A stretch of DNA of 64,000 nt, from assembly GCA_021732025.1 (NCBI GenBank), contig JAKFVU010000080.1, positions 62,001-126,000 on the forward strand, given 5' to 3'. Under the pieces are notes generated by a model, which saw nothing but the letters and a program-made list of their open reading frames with translations, was not told where the DNA came from and searched no databases. This stretch comes from Candidatus Obscuribacterales bacterium. Lineage in GTDB: Bacteria > Cyanobacteriota > Vampirovibrionia > Obscuribacterales > Obscuribacteraceae. Position numbers and translations under genes: made by a program. The first letter of the stretch is position 1. Each line of letters begins with the position of its first letter. Below are positions 15,713 to 24,374 of this stretch, in pieces.

Positions 15713-16414
15713 ATGATTAAAAAAGCCAAGATGAAATTCAACAAGCAAGAATCTACTAAAAAACTGACTGCAACGCTTCTGGCAACACTGGCCGGCCTAG
15801 CCCTATCAGCGAGCCTGCCTTGCCGCGCTGGAGACTTCGAAACAGGCTGCCAGCAATACACAGCCAAAGACTACAAAGGGGCGAAAGCTAGCTTTGAGAA
15901 AGTAATCAAGGCTTATCCAAACTTCGCTCTCGCCCACTACTATCTTGGCAACATTTTGATGAGCAGCGGACAGTCCGCTCAGGCCAAGCAAGAGTATCAA
16001 GCCTGCCTGGACGCTCATCCAGACGCCACCACAGCCGGGTACTGCCAGACTATCCTAGGCAAGCTTGGAAGCGCCAGAAGCGGCTCTTCCACTGCAAGTG
16101 CCTCTAGTAGCGCTGCCACACCAGCAGCCTCAGCCAGCGCACCAGCTGATAGCGGTTCAGGCGAGGCTGCCAAACGCAAAAAACTAATTATGGACAAAGC
16201 CAATCAAGAAATTGCCGAACTGCACAACGAGTGCAAAGAACGGATGGAAAAAGGCAATGGTAGCGGCGTTACCACCCACAAATACATCAATCCAGATGGC
16301 TCGGTAATTTACGATGTAGACCCAGAAACCCGCGCTGCCATTCAGAAAGAATACAATCAAAAAATTGATAAAGTACGCGAGATGGCTGAGTATCAGTGCA
16401 AATTCATTAAGTAG
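15713..16414 (+). CDS. Exported TPR protein
   Basis: 233 residues. A hydrophobic signal segment lies at about residues 20-40 (ATLLATLAGLALSASLP followed by CRAG), so it may be a lipoprotein or a normally exported protein. Residues 45-120 contain two to three tetratricopeptide repeats (DYKGAKASFEKVIKAYPNFA, then LAHYYLGNILMSSG). A Ser/Ala-rich linker at about 123-150 leads to a charged helical C-terminus with several Cys (HNECKERMEKG, YQCKFIK). TPRs mediate protein contacts; the partner is unknown. ATG 15713 or the in-frame ATG at codon 7 are both possible starts. Confidence 0.75.
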   Translation: MIKKAKMKFNKQESTKKLTATLLATLAGLALSASLPCRAGDFETGCQQYTAKDYKGAKASFEKVIKAYPNFALAHYYLGNILMSSGQSAQAKQEYQACLDAHPDATTAGYCQTILGKLGSARSGSSTASASSSAATPAASASAPADSGSGEAAKRKKLIMDKANQEIAELHNECKERMEKGNGSGVTTHKYINPDGSVIYDVDPETRAAIQKEYNQKIDKVREMAEYQCKFIK

Positions 16415-16422
16415 CGGCAGCA

Positions 16423-17439
16423 CTATTTAATGACTTTGGGTGCATCCAAAATGTTTGGAATCACCCGCATATCAACGTCCAGAATCAAGAGATCTTTTGA
16501 GGCTACGCCATTGGTCGTCACTGTCAATGGCAGGTGATGTTGGGGGAATGGCATCTCTGGCACTATGAATGTCAGGTTTGTTTCAGTAGCAGAAACTACC
16601 CTGGCTTTGTGAGGCCCTACAGCTACTTCATTTTCAGAAGCGACCTTAGAGAAACCACGTCCCAAAATCATCACAGGCTGACTGGGGCTAGTGGAAGTGA
16701 TATCGAGCCAATAGATGTTTGGCCGCCCTATCACCTTGAAAGCATTGCTCTTGGCCGAATCGACCGTAACTATCAGACTTTGCTCGCCCGCGGGAATATG
16801 GGGCGGCACCTTAATCTGTAACTCGCCAGCGCTAGCCGCCAGTATGTCAGCCGTCTTACCGGCAAGTGTGACTTTTAACGAGTGCTTATTATCAGAAAAG
16901 TTATTGCCGAGGACCGTTAACTTATCATCGCGACCAAACGGGTTTGGCTGCACAGAAGTGATGGCGGGCTTCTCAGAATAGAGCTTCCAGACGATACGGG
17001 CACCAGAAGGACCGAATACCTCGGTCGCCACTACGGTATCGCCAGCAGTGACAACTCCATTGAGACTACGGCTGAATTTACCATTCTCATCGAAATCTTT
17101 TATCGTGGCAAATGGTTTTCCCGCTATCGATATGCGCAAATCAGTCATTTTCGGCCGACCATCTGAGCCATTGGTGAAGGTCAAAACTAGCTGTTTTTTT
17201 TCTTGACCAGCCTTGAGATGAATGTGATCGCGGTAAGTTTGCCAGACCCCGGCACGAGCCACATGAGGGCGCGACTCGTGCACAACTACCAGCTGGTTAT
17301 TTTCATCTACTTTGAGCTTTGCCTCTACTACTCCCACTCGCCCCAAGGACAGCAACAGCGCTACGCTGAGAGGAAAGAATAGATACTTTGCGGCCATCGA
17401 CTTTTGGCTGTTTTTCTGTGCCAATTCAGCTTTTATCAA
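16423..17439 (-). CDS. Exported protein with two IPT/TIG domains
   Basis: 338 residues. N-terminal signal segment at about 15-35 (KYLFFPLSVALLLSLG). After a beta-rich domain, two immunoglobulin-like IPT/TIG folds follow: AITSVQPNPFGRDDKLTVLG with LQIKVPPHIPAGEQSLIV, and PSQPVMILGRGFS with LTFIVPEMPFPQHHLPL. IPT/TIG folds are usually structural or binding modules of surface proteins. It begins 9 bp after the di-heme oxidoreductase stop, so both are exported and co-transcribed; possibly a scaffold for the cytochrome protein. Confidence 0.82.
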   Translation of the reverse strand: MIKAELAQKNSQKSMAAKYLFFPLSVALLLSLGRVGVVEAKLKVDENNQLVVVHESRPHVARAGVWQTYRDHIHLKAGQEKKQLVLTFTNGSDGRPKMTDLRISIAGKPFATIKDFDENGKFSRSLNGVVTAGDTVVATEVFGPSGARIVWKLYSEKPAITSVQPNPFGRDDKLTVLGNNFSDNKHSLKVTLAGKTADILAASAGELQIKVPPHIPAGEQSLIVTVDSAKSNAFKVIGRPNIYWLDITSTSPSQPVMILGRGFSKVASENEVAVGPHKARVVSATETNLTFIVPEMPFPQHHLPLTVTTNGVASKDLLILDVDMRVIPNILDAPKVIK

Positions 17440-17448
17440 GACTTTTAC

Positions 17449-18882
17449 CTATAGTGAATTGAGGAAGGCAAGCAGGTCTTCTTGTTCTTGCTTGGGCAAC
17501 TTAGAGTATGCAACCTTAGATTGGTCAGCTTGACCGCCATGACTCATGATGGCATCGTGCACCACACGAGTGCGACCATCATGCAAGAGAAACTTCTTGA
17601 AGCGCAGGCCCCAAAGTGGGGTAGTGCGCCATTCTCCGCCACGAGCTCCCTCTTGGGGAATACCATCAGCCAACTCTTTACCCATTTGGTGCACAAGAAA
17701 ATCAGAGTACGGATAGATTTTCTGATTTGAAAGCGCATCAAGCTTCAAATACTTAAGCTCAGGCAATGGGCTATCAGGGTCTACAACATAACCGTTTGGT
17801 GCCGTGGTCATTGACGGTTGATGGCAAAAAGCGCAATTCATTTGATTGAAATACTTCTCGCCTCGCTTCACTTCTTCTGTAATTACTCCGCGTTTGGGCG
17901 GAGCTAGAAGAGCCTGGAAATAATTGAGTTTGACCAAGATGTTGCCCTTGTCGTTAGGACCGGGCGGAATCACCTGATAAACCTCTTTCGGGAAGATTCC
18001 AAAAGACTGTGAAGAATTCTCAGTGGCGCTAAGGTAAGTGGTTAAGCCCAACTCGATGTTCATCGCACCAGTGGTGAAATTGAAGAGATTGACGTTCTGA
18101 TTCTTCCAGCCGAAACGTCCGACTCTTGGCGCCTCAGTATAACGATCAACTGCAGAAATTGGTCGCCCTGCCATTGCTGGATTTTCAATGTTCTCTTTTA
18201 GAGCATTGGCAATGATGTCGGCATCAGGAATATTGTCGATTAAGCCATCGCCAAATAACGGAGGCGAATGTCGAGGAGAGATAATGTCTGCATTCGGAGG
18301 AATGGAATCGGATTCAACTTGCACATCAAACGGCAGAAGATCTGGGTTTTCTGTTGTAATCGAACGCTTCTGTAGACTTGGTCCGCCTTTTTCAAGGAAG
18401 AAATCAACGTCACGTTTGCCCATCATTTCAACTACTTCGCTCATCGGCAATTTTGCTTTCGGCGAACTAGGAATTCGTCTGGCGAAATTGACAATGCTGG
18501 TACTTGAATTATCCCGCCCTTCGCCGCCCACTACCTCGGAAGGCTGACCATGGCACTCGAAACAACTCTGGCCATTGAACAATGGCCCAAGGCCTTCTTT
18601 TACTGTGAACTTCTTTTTGAAAAGATCTTTGCCTTCGTTGAAAGCGGCAAGTTGCCTGGCACTTAGTCCATCGATGGGCTGACCGCGATTATCAGTGGGA
18701 TCATTGGCTTTCTTTCCATTCAGGCCGGTGTAGGTAGCCGGGCTTAAACCCGCCACCGAAGGCAGTGGTGTTTCGCGATAGGTAGACCATAAAAATTGGG
18801 CTAGTATCAGCACCGCAATAACGGCGGCAAGCTGCACAAACTTTCGCTGAAAGAAACCGAAGACTTTCGAATCTTTATTCAT
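17449..18882 (-). CDS. Di-heme oxidoreductase (DUF1111, putative thiol oxidoreductase)
   Basis: 477 residues with an N-terminal membrane anchor/signal (about 12-30). Two CxxCH heme sites are visible: CFECHG in the N-terminal half and CAFCHQ in the C-terminal half. The ends TTPLWGLRFKKFLLHDGRTR and DAIMSHGGQA are hallmarks of the DUF1111 di-heme oxidoreductase family, related to MauG and cytochrome c peroxidase. Located outside the cytoplasmic membrane; electron partner unknown. First gene of a two-gene operon with the IPT/TIG protein. Confidence 0.92.
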   Translation of the reverse strand: MNKDSKVFGFFQRKFVQLAAVIAVLILAQFLWSTYRETPLPSVAGLSPATYTGLNGKKANDPTDNRGQPIDGLSARQLAAFNEGKDLFKKKFTVKEGLGPLFNGQSCFECHGQPSEVVGGEGRDNSSTSIVNFARRIPSSPKAKLPMSEVVEMMGKRDVDFFLEKGGPSLQKRSITTENPDLLPFDVQVESDSIPPNADIISPRHSPPLFGDGLIDNIPDADIIANALKENIENPAMAGRPISAVDRYTEAPRVGRFGWKNQNVNLFNFTTGAMNIELGLTTYLSATENSSQSFGIFPKEVYQVIPPGPNDKGNILVKLNYFQALLAPPKRGVITEEVKRGEKYFNQMNCAFCHQPSMTTAPNGYVVDPDSPLPELKYLKLDALSNQKIYPYSDFLVHQMGKELADGIPQEGARGGEWRTTPLWGLRFKKFLLHDGRTRVVHDAIMSHGGQADQSKVAYSKLPKQEQEDLLAFLNSL

Positions 18883-19092
18883 TAGGCCAGCCCATATTTT
18901 GTCGATTTAGTAATTTCATTTGAAAGAAAGCTTTTGCATAGTACCCGCTGATGCCAGTAAGCTAAGCAAAATCTCTTTGGCCGTGCTCGCTGCGCCAAGC
19001 GTTTCTAAACAGGCTTTTCTCTTCGGGTTTGTTCCGTCAGCTCTGTTGGTAAATACATTAAAGGAAGAACTAACTTTTGCAGCGGAAATTTA

Positions 19093-19620
19093 ATGCAGAT
19101 CAACTCGCGAAGAACGGCCAAACGACCAAAAGCTTGCAGCGTAAGGCAAACCTCTGCCAATTCACTTGCCGAAAGCCCACTCGCTCTCTTAGTAATGAGC
19201 GTTGTCATTCTTTTTATGATCTCACTTTTCTCTTTGCTCACTGGCTATGCCACCTTGAATTTCGCTTCTCAAGCGGCCGCTCGCGAAGCTGGATCTTCGC
19301 AAACACGCAGCGCTGCTAGAGCAGCCATGCAGCGTATCGGTGACCAAATTCTTAGTGGCCCCATGGGTCAGTTCGGCGGAATTTCGCCCAAGAACTCTAC
19401 CGGTATGACCTTACGCACCTTTAGGGTGCTTGATGGTGGTACGCCCGAACAATTTGATGTGGCGCCAGGAAGCAACATCGCAGTTGACCAAAGTCGTTAC
19501 TCTTACACCTACGTAATTGATGCGAGATACTCAATCACGCCATTGCTTTTGCCCTTTGCTTTCCCTGTGCAAGCCCAATCAACCTGCGCCCTTGAGCATC
19601 CAGAGGGCATTGCTATCTAA
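19093..19620 (+). CDS. TadE-like pseudopilin
   Basis: 175 residues. A positively charged N-terminus is followed by one long membrane helix (LALLVMSVVILFMISLFSLL) and then ASQAAAREAG, the AAR pattern of TadE/TadF-type minor pilins. The rest is periplasmic and beta-rich. First of four co-directional genes to 23578; next start is 72 bp downstream. TadE-like proteins are assembled or exported with Flp/Tad pili, but no TadA ATPase or TadB/C gene is in the window. Confidence 0.75.
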   Translation: MQINSRRTAKRPKACSVRQTSANSLAESPLALLVMSVVILFMISLFSLLTGYATLNFASQAAAREAGSSQTRSAARAAMQRIGDQILSGPMGQFGGISPKNSTGMTLRTFRVLDGGTPEQFDVAPGSNIAVDQSRYSYTYVIDARYSITPLLLPFAFPVQAQSTCALEHPEGIAI

Positions 19621-19691
19621 ACTTTCAGCCGCTCAAAACCAGCGAGCAGTCTGCGTTAAGGCGGTACTTAAATTTATCAGGGAGAAATGGA

Positions 19692-20198
19692 ATGGCAGAG
19701 TGCAGAGTAAAGAAAAGGAATAGTGACGGGCAACAGCTGATAGAACTGGCAGCAGGTCTTATTGTCTTGATCCCTATCTTCCTGATAATTATTGACCTCA
19801 TAGTCTTCTTCCTGGCGGCCACACTTAACGACAATGCTTGCCGTGACGCAGCCAGAGCAGCTTCCGTTGTTCAACCAATTAGCGCCGACAATGCTGGAGC
19901 ACTGCCGGCGTCAAGCCCGATCAGACAGCGAGCTAATTCGGTTGTGACTAAAATGCAGCATTTAGAAGGCTATATTATTGGTCCACGCCTTGTTCAGGTA
20001 AGTCTTTCTGGTGATTTCAAACGACCGACTAACCAATTACTAGGTGGAAACTTCGAAGGCAGTGTGGAAGTGAGAACCCAGGTAGACTACAAACTTCCCG
20101 CTTCAATCCCTGGCCTTCTGCCAGCCCAGGTACCATTAACTTCCCAGCAATCGTTCCCGCTCACAGCGGTAATGGCACCGCAGATAGTTCCTTTATAA
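19692..20198 (+). CDS. TadE/TadG-like pseudopilin
   Basis: 168 residues. The sequence GQQLIELAAGLIVLIPIFLI is the typical TadE start: Glu after a short basic leader, then a membrane helix; DNACRDAARAASVVQP follows, the N..A..AAR signature. Ribosome site GGAG at 19681-19684 fits ATG 19692. Periplasmic beta-rich C-terminus. Member of the four-gene cluster with 19093, 20239 and 20867. Confidence 0.83.
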   Translation: MAECRVKKRNSDGQQLIELAAGLIVLIPIFLIIIDLIVFFLAATLNDNACRDAARAASVVQPISADNAGALPASSPIRQRANSVVTKMQHLEGYIIGPRLVQVSLSGDFKRPTNQLLGGNFEGSVEVRTQVDYKLPASIPGLLPAQVPLTSQQSFPLTAVMAPQIVPL

Positions 20199-20238
20199 AT
20201 TTACTCACCCACGTTAATACTGGCTTGAAAGGTTGGCA

Positions 20239-20697
20239 ATGACAGAAGAAAAACAAGAAGAAGAGCTTGCAAAAGCCCCCCCTGAAGAAGGTAAGCGGGT
20301 ATCAAACTGGACTGCATTCAAAGAGTCTTGGGCCTACGTAGGAAAGGCCAGCAAAGAGCCTACGATTCAAATTCGAGCAGGAGATCGCAATAGCGCCAAC
20401 ATCTTAAAAGCAGCTATTTTCGGGGCTTTTATTTTTCTAGCGATACCTTTTCTTGCGCCGAAAGAACTTGCTCTGTGGTGTTATATTCTTGCAGATCTAC
20501 TCTTCTTCGCGGCTGCTGCACTCTTTGTCATCAGCCGCTTTGGCATTTTAAGGGTAATGTCAATGAGGCATGCTCTTGTCTGTTATCAACTCATGGTAGG
20601 CACAAGTTTGTTGTCGATAGTATTGGCTTTTAACCTAGTATTGGTGGTCGTTTTGATTCTTGCTGGACCATATCTAATTCAGCTCTCTCAGCACTAG
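20239..20697 (+). CDS. Small membrane protein in the Tad-like cluster
   Basis: 152 residues from ATG 20239 (TTG 20233 is the other option). A charged, Glu/Lys-rich cytoplasmic N-terminus of about 60 residues is followed by about three membrane helices (AAIFGAFIFLAIPFLA, ICYILADLLFFAAAAL-like segment, and LSIVLAFNLVLVVVLILAG). I recognise no family. Its place between TadE-like and TadG-like genes suggests a role in their membrane assembly, by context only. Confidence 0.72.
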   Translation: MTEEKQEEELAKAPPEEGKRVSNWTAFKESWAYVGKASKEPTIQIRAGDRNSANILKAAIFGAFIFLAIPFLAPKELALWCYILADLLFFAAAALFVISRFGILRVMSMRHALVCYQLMVGTSLLSIVLAFNLVLVVVLILAGPYLIQLSQH

Positions 20698-20866
20698 AAG
20701 CGAGTGCCCTTGCAAGAAGTTAATGTCAAAGGCAGCCAAAATTACTAGTTTGTAGTTGCAAAAATGGCGCTGTTGCATTATTGTTAAAATCGTCTAACTT
20801 AATACCAAAAATGGTGCGCTCTCAAGCTATCCATTTTCAACATTGCCTTGGGAGTGTTTTTCAACC

Positions 20867-23578
20867 ATGAAGAGAAACCAATCGGGTAGTACGTTGATAT
20901 ACGGCATCGCAGCATTTCTTGGCGTTGCTCTTATCTTCGGTTTTATTGCCCTAAACTATCAACAACTTTTCGGATATCAAAAACAAGCACAAAATTCTGT
21001 TGATGCAGCAGCCATTGCTGTCACCAAAGAAGTGCAGAAAGTGACTATTCTCGATCCGCGAATCGGGCGGGTCGGAGTGATTGACCAGTATGGTACTGCT
21101 GGGTTGGAACAACGACCGATTCTCTCAATAAACACAGTAATGGCAACGGCCAGATTAGATGCTTTGGTAGCACAGCAACTAAACAACACCACCATGCTGG
21201 CAGCAGCAACTCAAGATCTAGCCAACGCTAAAGCAGCGGCTCGTGATTTAGCCAGGGCAATCAACACCTACATGGCCGGTGGCTCAGCTCAAGATGCTGA
21301 TGGTAAAACCATAGTTGGTGCCAATCTACTCAAGGCCGCAGCTAACGCCTACAACGCCAACAACCGCCGTTCATCGGCTGGATACAAAGACCTTACGCCA
21401 GCAGATTTCACCATAGAAGTTGGCGATCTACGTACAGCCTTTGGTACATCTGGTGTAACTAACACCCCTTGCCCAAATCCAGCGAGCATGGACGGCTTAG
21501 GTGGCAATCAAACTTACCTAGCGCAGGTTAATGGCACTCGCTACTACCGCGCTAAAGTTGAAATTCCATCTCCAGTCGGCCCCGTAATGCTGTCCAATTT
21601 GGCAGAGCAAGTGCGCCTAGTCGACAAGGGTCTTTTTGAAGGCCTATCAGCCAATGCGGCTGTAATTCCTTCGGTAGTTAAACTGTCAGCTCGAGAACGC
21701 GCGAATGCTGTGGCTCCACAAGGGGGCAACGGTGTCTTGCCATCCGGCACAGTCAATTCAGTTGCTTGCGCCCAGATGGGTGGCCCCAGATTAGTTGCTA
21801 CATCTGGTCTGCTGCGTATCGAATTCCCTCAAGGAATGCCGCCAACTGGAAGCCCAGCACCATTCACAAGTAACAGCGTAACTCCTCTGGGAATTATGAA
21901 TGCATCACAAGTCAGCTCTATAGGACAGAGTGGAAGCTCAGCTCCATGGGGTGGCAACGGTGGTTACTTCACTGCAAATGGTGGAGCATTCCCCGGGTCT
22001 GGTTCTATCAGTCGCTCTGACTACATGGGACGCAATTCTGACAATCCAAGCGTATCGCTCTCATTGTTCGTCTATGACTGGTTAAAAAATGAAGGCATCA
22101 AGCCCAATATCGAATCAGTAGTAAGAGCAATGCGCAACCTCGATATGCGCAACTCACCGGTGGGTCAAAACGTCGCCATATTGCCTAACGGCGGAAGAAG
22201 AAGATCGGACATTTCTAGTGACATAGCCAGCTCGTTTTTGATACAGCCGGCCTTCGCTCAAAGGCCTCCAGTTGGCGACTCTAACAATGTCTACGGTGCA
22301 ATTTTCCGCTTAGTTGATGCCAATGCGGCAATGACTCCCGGAAGAGATCCCCGATCGTTAGTGAACTACAACGCCTCAAACAGTCAAGTATATGTCGATC
22401 AAGCTTATACATTTAGAATGCAAGCTAGCGTTCCCCAGCAATTGGCTTGGGCAGCGCAAAGCACCACTCTCGCCACAGGCATGGATAAGCAAGGCAACGC
22501 CACCACCACTGATGGCAACCCAGTGAGCGACTTATATGATCTAGAAAGAGAACTTCTTGAGACTAAACGCATTTCCAATGATACCGATGCTTCAGCGCAA
22601 AGAGTGCTGGCTAAGTATCGGCCGCTCTTGGCACAAGCTCATGCGAGCTTGACAGCAGCTCAAGCTGCCTTAACTAGAGCTATGCAAAATGCAAACAACG
22701 ACACAAGCGACTCACAAGTGCAGGCCGCTCAACAAGCCGTTGACGCTGCCCAAGCTCTGGTAAACAAATACCAGGCTGTAGTTGACAGAGCCACTATTGC
22801 CGCCACTAACGGCAAGATGGGCGTGCGTGTGACAGACACGATCGTCAACAACCTGCTGTCAGTAACGGCCATGGGTACAAAGAAAAATAAAGCAGGCGAC
22901 TTCATGCTCGCCCGCAGTATTCCATTCTTTTCACCTAGAACCGCCGCTACAGATGCTGGTATTGAAGGAGCAGACCCCGTTCCAACCGGACAAGTCAGCA
23001 ATGCACGCGGCTCCAAGAACTGGGTCGACAACACTATGTATATCGTCGGCGGCACAGTGCCTCCAAACGTAAACATAGCAATGACTGACGTCAGCGGAGT
23101 ATTTCAGCCGGTCTACGCTCAGAGCGTGGTGCCGTCATCACAAACTCGCAACTTCCGCATGATCATCCGTGGTGACTCAACCGCTGGGGACGGTGTGGTT
23201 CTGGTAAGCACTGCTAATAACGGTCCAAATGCCACGACTAATCCGCAATCAATCTTGAGAGGACAGCTCAACTATCAAGCGCTGAATGTCTATCAAGAAC
23301 CGCCGACTACAAGCAATCCTTGCACAATCAACTGGTCAGTAATGGCCCGTAACAACGCCTACTCGACTCAGGCAGACTGCCGCAAACCGCCAAAGGCAGG
23401 TGACCCAGAGTCTGAAGGCAACGTGCTCGATTGCTCGAGAGCCCAAGGACAGACCAATCCTGATGGCTCAGCCAAGGCGTGTGACTCAGAGGTAGCCCAA
23501 TGGCAATTTACTTCGCCGTTGCCCAACTGCCCACCACCACCGATTCCGCCAGGCAATCCACCAGGTGAATCACACTAG
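20867..23578 (+). CDS. Large TadG-like pilus/surface protein
   Basis: 903 residues from ATG 20867, with GGAG about 12 bases before it (an upstream in-frame TTG at 20843 is less likely). N-terminus QSGSTLIYGIAAFLGVALIF then QNSVDAAAIAVTKEV is the TadG-type start, one membrane helix followed by the DAAA segment. The rest is large, Asn/Gly/Ala-rich and periplasmic or extracellular, with a predicted coiled coil at roughly 590-650 (AQAHASLTAAQAALTRAMQ). The tail is Pro-rich (NCPPPPIPPGNPPGE). No VWA motif seen, unlike many TadG. Followed by a strong terminator. Confidence 0.75.
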   Translation: MKRNQSGSTLIYGIAAFLGVALIFGFIALNYQQLFGYQKQAQNSVDAAAIAVTKEVQKVTILDPRIGRVGVIDQYGTAGLEQRPILSINTVMATARLDALVAQQLNNTTMLAAATQDLANAKAAARDLARAINTYMAGGSAQDADGKTIVGANLLKAAANAYNANNRRSSAGYKDLTPADFTIEVGDLRTAFGTSGVTNTPCPNPASMDGLGGNQTYLAQVNGTRYYRAKVEIPSPVGPVMLSNLAEQVRLVDKGLFEGLSANAAVIPSVVKLSARERANAVAPQGGNGVLPSGTVNSVACAQMGGPRLVATSGLLRIEFPQGMPPTGSPAPFTSNSVTPLGIMNASQVSSIGQSGSSAPWGGNGGYFTANGGAFPGSGSISRSDYMGRNSDNPSVSLSLFVYDWLKNEGIKPNIESVVRAMRNLDMRNSPVGQNVAILPNGGRRRSDISSDIASSFLIQPAFAQRPPVGDSNNVYGAIFRLVDANAAMTPGRDPRSLVNYNASNSQVYVDQAYTFRMQASVPQQLAWAAQSTTLATGMDKQGNATTTDGNPVSDLYDLERELLETKRISNDTDASAQRVLAKYRPLLAQAHASLTAAQAALTRAMQNANNDTSDSQVQAAQQAVDAAQALVNKYQAVVDRATIAATNGKMGVRVTDTIVNNLLSVTAMGTKKNKAGDFMLARSIPFFSPRTAATDAGIEGADPVPTGQVSNARGSKNWVDNTMYIVGGTVPPNVNIAMTDVSGVFQPVYAQSVVPSSQTRNFRMIIRGDSTAGDGVVLVSTANNGPNATTNPQSILRGQLNYQALNVYQEPPTTSNPCTINWSVMARNNAYSTQADCRKPPKAGDPESEGNVLDCSRAQGQTNPDGSAKACDSEVAQWQFTSPLPNCPPPPIPPGNPPGESH

Positions 23579-23598
23579 CGATAAGTAGCAAACCAAAC

Positions 23599-23634
23599 AA
23601 AAAAAGGAGTTGTCGTCAGGCAGCTCCTTTTTTT
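23599..23634. terminator. Strong bidirectional intrinsic terminator
   Basis: Seven A, then GGAGTTG (23606-23612), an 8-base loop, CAGCTCC (23621-23627) and seven T. GGAG pairs with CTCC, one G-U pair follows, and the A and T tracts extend the stem to 14 bp. It closes the Tad-like cluster. Confidence 0.9.
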
Positions 23635-23670
23635 GTATGCTTTGCTCAAGACCTTAATGGCGGATCAATT

Positions 23671-24327
23671 TTGAAAACTTTTCTTTCTTTGAAAAACAGT
23701 CATAGCAAGCAATTACCCGCTCAATTCGCTAAACAGGATGTGCGTTATTCGGAAGCTCTGGTCGAGCATTTCTTAGAGCAATTCACAAAAAAGGGTGACA
23801 TTATTCTTGACCCTTTCATGGGCTTTGGCACCACTTTGCTGGTGGCCGAACAAATGGAGCGAACATGCTATGGAATAGAATTTGATCAAGAACGACAAGA
23901 GTACGTCTGTTCCATTCTTCAACATCCCGATCGAGCATTGCACGGCGACTCAATGGCAATGAGTTCTCTGCCGATTCCCGATATAGATTTTTCCATCACC
24001 TCACCACCCTACATGGGTCAAACGCACACTGAAAACCCCTTCACTTCATACAAAACAGTGGGAGGCGGTTACAGCCAGTATCTCAAGGATCTCACCCATA
24101 TATACGAGCAAGTAGCAGACAAGCTAAAACCCAATGGCCGAGCGATTCTAGAGGTATCGAACTTAAAGCACGAAGATGGCAGTGTAACAACACTGGCCTG
24201 GGATGTCGCTCGCGCGGTTTCGGAAGTACTGCATTTTGAGGGTGAAATTGTAATGAGCTGGCCAGACGATTGTGGGTACGGTTATGACCATAGTTATTGC
24301 CTGGTGTTTTCCCAAAAAAGCAAATAA
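23671..24327 (+). CDS. Orphan DNA methyltransferase (TSPPY type, N4-cytosine or N6-adenine)
   Basis: 218 residues, short for a DNA methyltransferase. SAM-binding motif I is DPFMGFGTTLLVAEQ, followed by the catalytic motif IV as TSPPYMGQTH. The order I before IV and the SPPY form are typical of N4-cytosine enzymes. No target-recognition domain of normal size is evident and no restriction gene is adjacent. Start TTG 23671 is the only usable one in a frame that remains open upstream; the conserved part begins at QLPAQFAKQDVRYSEALVEH. Could act as an epigenetic regulator or be a self-contained minimal enzyme. Confidence 0.85.
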   Translation: MKTFLSLKNSHSKQLPAQFAKQDVRYSEALVEHFLEQFTKKGDIILDPFMGFGTTLLVAEQMERTCYGIEFDQERQEYVCSILQHPDRALHGDSMAMSSLPIPDIDFSITSPPYMGQTHTENPFTSYKTVGGGYSQYLKDLTHIYEQVADKLKPNGRAILEVSNLKHEDGSVTTLAWDVARAVSEVLHFEGEIVMSWPDDCGYGYDHSYCLVFSQKSK

Positions 24328-24374
24328 GGTATAGTGCTGACGATCGTTCTCTATAGGTTCACCAAGGTAAATTG

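Noticed and set aside
22600..22780. Ala/Gln-rich segment of the TadG-like gene as a DNA repeat
   Set aside because: The codons vary and it reads as a coiled coil; no tandem DNA unit.
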